This document shows, piece after piece, positions 32,737 through 39,223 of a DNA stretch of 39,223 nucleotides. Location: contig JBBDNT010000047.1 of NCBI GenBank assembly GCA_040877445.1, positions 1-39,223 on the forward strand. The letters run 5' to 3'. Both the position numbers and the translations under genes were made by a program. Position 1 is the first letter of the stretch; the number at the start of each line of letters is the position of its first letter. The stretch comes from JBBDNT01 sp040877445. GTDB taxonomy: Bacteria; Planctomycetota; Planctomycetia; Planctomycetales; Planctomycetaceae. Below the pieces are notes generated by a model. The model was not told where the DNA came from and did no database searches. It was given only the letters and a program-made list of their open reading frames with translations.

Positions 32737-33623
32737 AGCCCGATTCGACGTTCGCGAAGCAGGACAAGGACTTCTGGGCGAACGTGCGGCTCATCAGTCA
32801 GCACGTCGGTTACACGGTGCGGCTGCCGCGACGCAAACGCGCCCCCGACGAGCCGAAGGAGAGCGGACCGATCAAGGTTCCCACTCTCGCGGAAATCCAC
32901 GCGGCGCTGGATGAACTGAGCTTGTCGTCCAGCCACTTGATCAATCCACGAACGGCCAAGCCCACGCGCGAGGGCAAGCTCTTGATGGCGTACTATCAGC
33001 ATCGCGCAAACTGCTTGAACGACTTCGTCCGCCCCCGGCTGATGGACAAGGACAAGGCCCAACGGACGTTCGAGCAACTTCGGAAGAGGCTTTGCCCGAA
33101 CTGCCCGCTCCCAATGAACAAGCAAAAGGGCCCGAAGAAAGCCCCCGCCTTCTTCACCGGCATCATCAACATGCTGATCGAATCGAACGCCGTGGGGTCG
33201 CCGTGCGACTACGATCCTCGCGAACTCACCACATTCACGCGAAACCGACAACCGTTCCGAACGCTTTCCCGGCGAGTCGATGGCGCGTTTCCCGGCCCAG
33301 TGAACCCGGTCGCGGTGTGGGATATCAAGGAATACTACTATACGACCACCTTCGGAAGCCGCGTCGCCGATGGAGTGTACGAGTCGTTGCTCGACGGTAT
33401 GGAACTGGAAGAGTTGCGAGGCCAAGGAACCGACGTCAAACACTACTTGATGATCGACGACTACTTCACCTGGTGGAATTGCGGGCGATCCTATTTATGC
33501 CGAATCGTCGATATGCTGCACATGGGATACGTCGATGAAGCGCTGTTCGGAGCGGAGGTCGTGGACCGGCTGCCGCAACTCGTCGCGGAGTGGGTGAGAA
33601 TCGCGAAGAGCGCAACGCAATGA
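32733..33623 (+). CDS. Putative type II restriction endonuclease
   Basis: A 296-residue protein whose start overlaps the controller stop by ATGA. The strongest motif is 'VDGAFPGPVNPVAVWDIKEY' (182-201): an Asp (183), then 'D-I-K' (197-199), the spacing and form of a PD-(D/E)XK nuclease centre. A conserved-looking 'TTTFGSRVADGVYE' (204-217) follows. A CPNC pair (121-124) lies earlier, with no second pair nearby. I do not recognise the family by name. The assignment to endonuclease rests on this motif, on the cognate-type methyltransferase next door and on the controller. Composition is lower in GC than neighbours. It is convergent with the SDR gene, 28 bp away. Confidence 0.7.
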   Translation: MKPDSTFAKQDKDFWANVRLISQHVGYTVRLPRRKRAPDEPKESGPIKVPTLAEIHAALDELSLSSSHLINPRTAKPTREGKLLMAYYQHRANCLNDFVRPRLMDKDKAQRTFEQLRKRLCPNCPLPMNKQKGPKKAPAFFTGIINMLIESNAVGSPCDYDPRELTTFTRNRQPFRTLSRRVDGAFPGPVNPVAVWDIKEYYYTTTFGSRVADGVYESLLDGMELEELRGQGTDVKHYLMIDDYFTWWNCGRSYLCRIVDMLHMGYVDEALFGAEVVDRLPQLVAEWVRIAKSATQ

Positions 33624-33651
33624 GGAGTCCCCTGTTCCACAACGGCGCGAC

Positions 33652-34590
33652 TCACGCGTTCTTGAACGGCGGACGCCCCAGCATGCGGTACCCTTTCAAC
33701 AATTCGCGGATGCCGTCGTCCAGCGTGCGCTTCGCCTCGAAGCCCGCTTCACGCAGCCGCTGGTTCGAGACGATGTAGTTCCGCTTGTCCGGGTCGCTGC
33801 GCAGTTCCGAGAAATGCAGGTAGAACCGCGGGACGTGCTCGCGAACCTTGAGCGCGAGCTCCTCCTTGGAATAGTTCGCCTCGTCCAGGCCGACATTGTA
33901 CGGCTTCCCGACCATCGCGTCGGCGTGTTCCAGACAATGCACGAAGCAGTCCGCCACGTCGCGGATATGCACGTAGTTCCGCTTGAAGTCCTTCTCGAAG
34001 ATCACGATGTACCCGTCCGTCACCGCGGCGTACACGAAGTGGTTCACCAGCAGGTCGAGCCGCAGCCGCGGCGACATGCCGAACACCGTCGCCAGCCGCA
34101 GCGCGATCGTCCGGCCGTGGCCGAGCAGCTCCGCCTCGGCCTCGACTTTCTGCCGGCCGTACAGGGTGATCGGCTCCAGCGGCGTCTCCTCGGTGCAGTG
34201 GACCTCGCCCGACTTCGTGCCGTAACCGCTGTTCGTGACGGGATACACGACGAGTTGCGACGGCGAGCGCAGCCGGTTGAGCAAGCGGACCGAATCGACG
34301 TTGACCGACTGCGACATGAACGGATCGCGGTCGCAGGCGGCGGCCCCCACGATCGCCGCCAGCGGGACGATCGCGTCCGCCTCGGCCACGAGGCGCCGCA
34401 TCGTCGCTTCGTCGCGCACGTCGCCGCGGACGAAATCGAAATTCGGGTCGGCGCACAGGTGGAACAGCGAGTTCCCCCCATACAGCAGATTGTCGAGAAC
34501 GGTGACGCGCTGCCCGGCGTCAAGCAGTCGCGCGCACAGAATCGACCCGAGATAACCGGCCCCGCCGGTGACCAGTATCCGCTGCGTCAT
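33652..34590 (-). CDS. NAD-dependent SDR epimerase/dehydratase
   Basis: A 312-residue extended short-chain dehydrogenase that acts on a nucleotide sugar. It has the Rossmann TGGAGYLG (8-15), an Asp after the second strand in 'VLDNL' (33), 'GDVRD' (56-60) and the catalytic Tyr144/Lys148 in 'YGRQK'. A 'NSGYG' (120-124) occupies the usual Ser/Thr site. The C-terminal part has 'RNYVHIRDVADCFVHCLEHA', typical of the family. I chose the ATG at 34590 because GGAAGG precedes it; an upstream in-frame ATG would add 30 residues of unlikely sequence. The exact reaction (epimerase, dehydratase or other) cannot be set. It probably belongs with the nucleotidyltransferase further along this strand, from which it is separated by the restriction module. 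Confidence 0.85.
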   Translation of the reverse strand: MTQRILVTGGAGYLGSILCARLLDAGQRVTVLDNLLYGGNSLFHLCADPNFDFVRGDVRDEATMRRLVAEADAIVPLAAIVGAAACDRDPFMSQSVNVDSVRLLNRLRSPSQLVVYPVTNSGYGTKSGEVHCTEETPLEPITLYGRQKVEAEAELLGHGRTIALRLATVFGMSPRLRLDLLVNHFVYAAVTDGYIVIFEKDFKRNYVHIRDVADCFVHCLEHADAMVGKPYNVGLDEANYSKEELALKVREHVPRFYLHFSELRSDPDKRNYIVSNQRLREAGFEAKRTLDDGIRELLKGYRMLGRPPFKNA

Positions 34591-34690
34591 CGCGCACCTT
34601 CCGAACGATGTTGGCTTTGCCGCGCACGCTGCCGACGATGAACCCATTCGGACTATCGAACATCCCCAACGCCCCCGCAAGCCTGAAGTA

Positions 34691-35185
34691 TCAACGCTGC
34701 TGGGCCGCCGGTTCGCGTTCCCGCATCTTTCCCGCGGCCTGCAGGCAGGCGGCGATGATGCGGGGGTAGGCGCCGCAGCGGCAGATGTTGCCGTTCAGTT
34801 CGCGGACGACGTCGTCGCGGGCTGGGGCGGCGTTCTTCTTCAGGAAGGCGGCGCCGGCGAGGATCATCCCGCAGGTGCAGTAGCCGCATTGCATGGCGTC
34901 GTGATCGAGGAACGCCTGCTGAAGCGGGTGCAGCTCGCCGTCGCGCTCGAGGCCTTCGATCGTGGTGATTTCGCCGTCGGCGACGCCGCCGACGGCGGTG
35001 ATGCACGAGCGGGTCGCCTCGCCGTCGATGAGCACCGTGCAGGCGCCGCACGCCCCTTCGCCGCAGCCGTACTTCGCGCCGGTGAGGCCGAGATCGTCGC
35101 GGAGCACGCTCAGCAGCGAGCGTACGGCGTCGGCGTCGAGGGGAACTTCGGCCCCGTTGATCCGCAGTTTCGCGACGCGCGGCAT
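34691..35185 (-). CDS. 2Fe-2S subunit of a molybdenum hydroxylase (orphan)
   Basis: A 164-residue small subunit of the xanthine dehydrogenase/isoquinoline oxidoreductase type. It carries two iron-sulfur clusters: the plant-ferredoxin site C41, C46, C49, C61 and the second site C100, C103, C135, C137 ('CGYC' and 'CRC'). It passes electrons from a molybdenum subunit to an acceptor. No molybdopterin large subunit or FAD subunit gene is next to it. The upstream neighbour is a divergent phosphatase and the downstream one is the SDR gene, 100 bp away. The partner must be elsewhere in the genome or lost. The tail past the second site is short and basic. Confidence 0.9.
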   Translation of the reverse strand: MPRVAKLRINGAEVPLDADAVRSLLSVLRDDLGLTGAKYGCGEGACGACTVLIDGEATRSCITAVGGVADGEITTIEGLERDGELHPLQQAFLDHDAMQCGYCTCGMILAGAAFLKKNAAPARDDVVRELNGNICRCGAYPRIIAACLQAAGKMREREPAAQQR

Positions 35186-35402
35186 GACGGTATCTCCATC
35201 GAAGGGAATGCTGCGGGAACGATCGGACCGCCCGGGTTCGCCGACGCCCGGGCGCGCCGCCCCTGTCGAGATGCGATCAGTCTACCCGAGTTCGAAGGCG
35301 GATGGGAACCGCGAACGGCGTGCGGGCGCCGCGCTTTCGCGGTGCTGCATCGATCGCGCCGGGGGCGTAGAATGCGCGTTTCGACTCCACGGCGACCGCC
35401 TC

Positions 35403-36077
35403 ATGGACTCCACCCCCGCCTTTCGCCGCCTGCTTCGCAACTCCGCGCTCGCGCTGCTGGCGGGCGCGGCTTCGGTCGCCGTTTGTTACTTCTTCGTGGA
35501 TCGCCCGGTCGCGTTCTTCGTGAATCGGCACGATTTCGGCCGCCACGTTTTCTGGAAATGGCTGACGTATCCGCCGCCGATCGCGCAGGCCTGGGCGCCG
35601 CTCGTCCTCGCGGCGTTGATGATCCGCCGCGCGTGGGGACCGTTTCGCCCGTGGGAAGCGGCCTTGCTCGCCGCCGGCGTGGCGATCATCCTCGCCGACC
35701 AGTTCCGCGAGTCGATCGCGTATGTCTTCGGCCGCGACTGGCCGACGACGTGGATCGACGACAATCCCTCGCTGATCCGCGACGGCGCTTACGGCTTTCA
35801 TCCGTTTCAGCACGCCGGTACGAACGGCAGTTTTCCCTCCGGCCACATGGCCCGCACCGCGGCGGTCGCCGCGGTCGCGTGGATCGCCTGGCCGAAGTGT
35901 CGCTGGGTCGGCGTGGCGGCGTCGGCGGCCACCGCCTTCGGGTTGCTGGCGATGAACTATCACTTCGTGGGGGACGTCGTTGCGGGAAGCATCGTAGGGG
36001 CGATCGTGGGATGTTTCACGGCCGCCCTGTGCGGACTCGGCGAACGCGATTCGACTCGCCTCGACGCGCGTTCGTAA
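35403..36077 (+). CDS. PAP2-family membrane phosphatase
   Basis: A 224-residue membrane phosphatase. Hydrophobic segments lie at about 15-35, 62-80, 88-100, 150-163 and 168-182. The three PAP2 motifs are visible: 'FRESIAYVFGRDWP' (101-114), 'SFPSGH' (143-148) and 'NYHFVGD' (185-191) with His187 and Asp191. It removes phosphate from lipid phosphates such as phosphatidic acid or undecaprenyl pyrophosphate. Which one is used here is not shown. It is divergent from the 2Fe-2S gene across about 217 bp, and no operon partner follows before the purM gene on the other strand. Confidence 0.85.
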   Translation: MDSTPAFRRLLRNSALALLAGAASVAVCYFFVDRPVAFFVNRHDFGRHVFWKWLTYPPPIAQAWAPLVLAALMIRRAWGPFRPWEAALLAAGVAIILADQFRESIAYVFGRDWPTTWIDDNPSLIRDGAYGFHPFQHAGTNGSFPSGHMARTAAVAAVAWIAWPKCRWVGVAASAATAFGLLAMNYHFVGDVVAGSIVGAIVGCFTAALCGLGERDSTRLDARS

Positions 36078-36100
36078 CCGTTCGTGCTTGGGTCACGCAT

Positions 36101-36242
36101 GTCGTAGGACGGAATTGTATTCCGTCGTGCCCGGCCGCCGCCGCCCGCCGCGATCCTCCGGCGAGATTCCAGTGAGGTCGTTGATCGAAGATTGGCCTGA
36201 GACGTTGCTCTGGCGGACGGGATACAATTCCGTCCTACGTCG
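36101..36242. repeat. TAGGACGGAATTGTATTCCGTC inverted repeat
   Basis: GTAGGACGGAATTGTATTCC followed by GTCG (36104-36127) is palindromic. Its mirror, GGCGGACGGGATACAATTCC and onward (36212-36242), ends the element. The 85-bp interior has no gene. It is of the same type as the words at 13312-13396 and 13942-13970. Confidence 0.65.
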
Positions 36243-36257
36243 CCTGTGGTCGAATCC

Positions 36258-36324
36258 GCAGCGGAAGTCGCAAGACTTCCGACGCTCGCGCGGAAACGCC
36301 GGAATTCTTGCGAATTCCGCGACG
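36258..36324. repeat. GCGGAAGTCGCAAGACTTCC / GGAATTCTTGCGAATTCC inverted repeats
   Basis: Two palindromic arms (36258-36285 and 36299-36324) of the family seen as a perfect pair at 22162-22237. Here the arms have drifted (GGAAGTC versus GGAATTC). The gap 36078-36368 holds no gene. Confidence 0.65.
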
Positions 36325-36368
36325 ACGATGGCCGCATCGAGACGTTTACGTGGCGTTCGAAGACGGCG

Positions 36369-37418
<1,050 letters not shown>

Positions 37419-37648
37419 GGGGCGTATCATAATCGCCGCCACGATCGGCCGCGACCCGGCCTGGTGGTTAGCCGCGACCCGACAGGGGAGCGCGCTTCGC
37501 CCGCGCGCCTCCCTTGCAAAATCTCGCGGGATCGTCTCTGCTATCCGTTTCGATGGCGACGCCGCCCTCCGCGGGGAACGGAGGGAGAGTCGCGGTACGT
37601 CCCCCCTTCCTCCGGATGGGGCGCTGTCCAGTGGGTGATTCGACGCAC

Positions 37649-38986
37649 ATGAGCAATTCCAGCGACGCGGCGCGGCGGGTGGTCATCACGGGGATCGGCG
37701 TCGTGAGCCCGATCGGCATCGGCCTGCGCGCCTTCGCCGACAATCTCTCCGCGGGGAAAAGCGGAATCGGCGTCGTGCGGTTCGTCGAGCATCTGGCGCT
37801 GCCCGGCAACGTCGCCGGCGAAGTCCGCGAGTTCTCCGAGGACGTTCCCAAGGAAATCTTCGGGCGGCTTCTCGAAAAGAAGGCCCGCACGCAGATGAAC
37901 AAGAGCCTCCGCCTGATGTGCCGGGAGATCCAACTCGGCGTGACGGCGGCGATGCTGTCGCTCGAAGACGCGGGGATCAAGATCGACCCCGAGGCCGACA
38001 ACGAGCGGTTGGGAGTCGACTTCGGCGCCAACCTGATGTCCAGCCCCCCTTCGGTGTTGAAGGACGCCTGTTGGTCCTGCACCGACGAGGAGCTGCGGTT
38101 CCACTTCGACGAGTGGGGCGACAAGGGGTTGGCGAAAATGGAGCCGCTGTGGCTGTTGAAGTATCTGCCCAACATGCCGGCCTGCCACATCGGAATCGCG
38201 GCACGGGCCTGCGGTCCGAACAACTCCATCACCCTGGCGGAAGCCTCGGGCATGCTCGCCCTGGGCGAGGCGTACCGCGTGCTGTCGCGCGGCCACGCCG
38301 ACACGATGATCGCCGGCACGACCGGCACGCGCGTGCATCCGGTCAAGTCGATGCACGCGAAGCTGTGGGACGAACTCGCGACGGGAGACGGTCCGCCGGA
38401 GACGTGGTATCGTCCCTTCGATGCCAACCGCAGCGGCCAGGTCGTGGGGGAAGGGGCGTGCGCGTTCATTCTCGAGAACGAGGAAACGGCCCTCGCCCGC
38501 GGCGCGAACGTGCTGGGCCGCGTGCTGGGCGCCGGTTCGTCATGCGTGCTCGACAAGCAGGGGCGTCCCGGAACACGCCAGGCGCTCGTCAACGCGATGC
38601 GGGCCGCCCTCCGCGACGCCGGCCTCGAACCGGCGGACATCGGCCACATCAACGCGCACGGGCTCGGCTCGCGCGAGAGCGATCTCGAAGAGGCGCGGGC
38701 CATTCACGACGTCTTCGGCGAACTCGGCTCGAAGGTGCCCGTCACGGCGCTCAAAGGCTATTTCGGCAACTCGGGCAGCGGCTGCGGACCGCTCGAACTC
38801 GCCGGCTCGATCGTCGGGCTGCACGCCGCGGGCGTTCCCCCCACGCTCAACTACGACGCCCCCGACCCGGTGTGCGACCTGAACGTCGTTCACGGCGGTC
38901 CGCTGCCGGTCGAGAACCGCCGGCTGCTGAAGATCAACGTGACCGGCATGGGGCAGGCGAGCGCCGCGATCGTCGAGGTCGCCTGA
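37649..38986 (+). CDS. Ketoacyl-synthase-fold protein lacking the catalytic Cys (CLF-like)
   Basis: A 445-residue thiolase-fold protein clearly related to FabF: 'VVITGIGVVSPIG' at the start, 'GPNNSITLAEASG' at the nucleophile site, 'FDANRSGQVVGEGA', 'HINAHG' and 'VTALKGYFGNSGSG'. Against the FabF pattern (GP..SI.TAC) the active Cys is Glu198 (codon 38240-38242). The first His is kept (His337) but the second, in FabF's 'KSMTGH', is Asn374. It cannot condense by the usual route. It may be a chain-length-factor-like partner, a decarboxylase-like enzyme or something new. I chose the ATG at 37649; longer in-frame starts run into spacer sequence. The FabD-like acyltransferase at 24205 is on the same strand but far away. 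Confidence 0.82.
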   Translation: MSNSSDAARRVVITGIGVVSPIGIGLRAFADNLSAGKSGIGVVRFVEHLALPGNVAGEVREFSEDVPKEIFGRLLEKKARTQMNKSLRLMCREIQLGVTAAMLSLEDAGIKIDPEADNERLGVDFGANLMSSPPSVLKDACWSCTDEELRFHFDEWGDKGLAKMEPLWLLKYLPNMPACHIGIAARACGPNNSITLAEASGMLALGEAYRVLSRGHADTMIAGTTGTRVHPVKSMHAKLWDELATGDGPPETWYRPFDANRSGQVVGEGACAFILENEETALARGANVLGRVLGAGSSCVLDKQGRPGTRQALVNAMRAALRDAGLEPADIGHINAHGLGSRESDLEEARAIHDVFGELGSKVPVTALKGYFGNSGSGCGPLELAGSIVGLHAAGVPPTLNYDAPDPVCDLNVVHGGPLPVENRRLLKINVTGMGQASAAIVEVA

Positions 38987-39223
38987 CCGCGAACTCGATC
39001 GCGCCGGGGCGAAGACCGATAGCAGATGGCTGACCGCCGATCGCTTGCCCGCTTTGGCCGCGGCTTCGCAGCGATAGGTCGCTGTCCAAAAAAGAATCCG
39101 TGGTTTTCGGACCGAGGCGGATGGCGCTCTTCTCGTCGATGTTCGGAGAGGCTCGACCCCGCCGCGATCCCGAATTCGCAGCGCAAGGACGGCCGAGATC
39201 AAAGGTCTCACGCAAAGGCTCAG
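38987..39223. other. Terminal spacer, no gene seen
   Basis: After the ketoacyl-synthase-like stop there is no credible reading frame to the window end. A GCAAAGG-type word near 39211 resembles the repeat at 6562-6594. The right side is cut by the window. Confidence 0.5.

Overview
The window is high-GC chromosomal DNA most consistent with a planctomycete (Planctomycetota). The argument is gene content: a twin-arginine DUF1501 protein, secreted proteins built from PQQ-type propellers, TPR-like and HEAT repeats, an STN-type secretin-like protein, and a GldA/GldG/DUF4340 transporter set. The many palindromic intergenic repeats resemble ones I associate with planctomycete genomes. No rRNA, tRNA, CRISPR array, integrase or transposase gene was seen. 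The assignment rests on family recognition by eye, not on a database search.

Layout. 1-295 is repeat-rich spacer. 296-4799 holds two exported proteins (STN-repeat protein; TPR plus PQQ propeller). A convergent UbiB/ABC1-type kinase-like gene lies at 4833-6500. 6501-7251 is repeat-filled spacer. 7252-13265 is a three-gene run: ABC ATPase, ABC-2 permease fused to a GldG-like protein, and a DUF4340 protein. 13266-13987 is another repeat-filled spacer. A LarA/DUF2088 protein on the minus strand (13988-15256) is divergent from two tandem paralogous HEAT plus propeller proteins (15454-21153). They are followed by a nucleosidase/phosphorylase (21213-21995), an AMP-forming acyl-CoA ligase (22282-24147), a FabD-like acyltransferase (24205-25500), DUF1501 (25633-26937) and a small membrane protein (27110-27415).

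27416-28077 is a dense repeat field. 28078-34590 is a sugar/cell-envelope region: a GT2 glycosyltransferase translationally coupled to a polytopic membrane protein, then a sugar-1-phosphate nucleotidyltransferase and an SDR epimerase on the minus strand. A compact restriction-modification module (31491-33623: D12-class adenine methyltransferase, XRE controller, putative PD-(D/E)XK endonuclease) sits between the last two. 34691-39223 holds an orphan 2Fe-2S subunit, a PAP2 phosphatase, purM, and a ketoacyl-synthase-fold protein whose catalytic Cys and second His are replaced.

The most notable signals are: (i) palindromic repeat units carried in-frame inside two coding sequences (acyl-CoA ligase and PQQ protein); (ii) the pseudo-ketosynthase with Glu-His-Asn in place of Cys-His-His; (iii) the restriction-modification module with an endonuclease I cannot assign to a named family; (iv) at least seven distinct families of palindromic or inverted-repeat elements filling almost every spacer.
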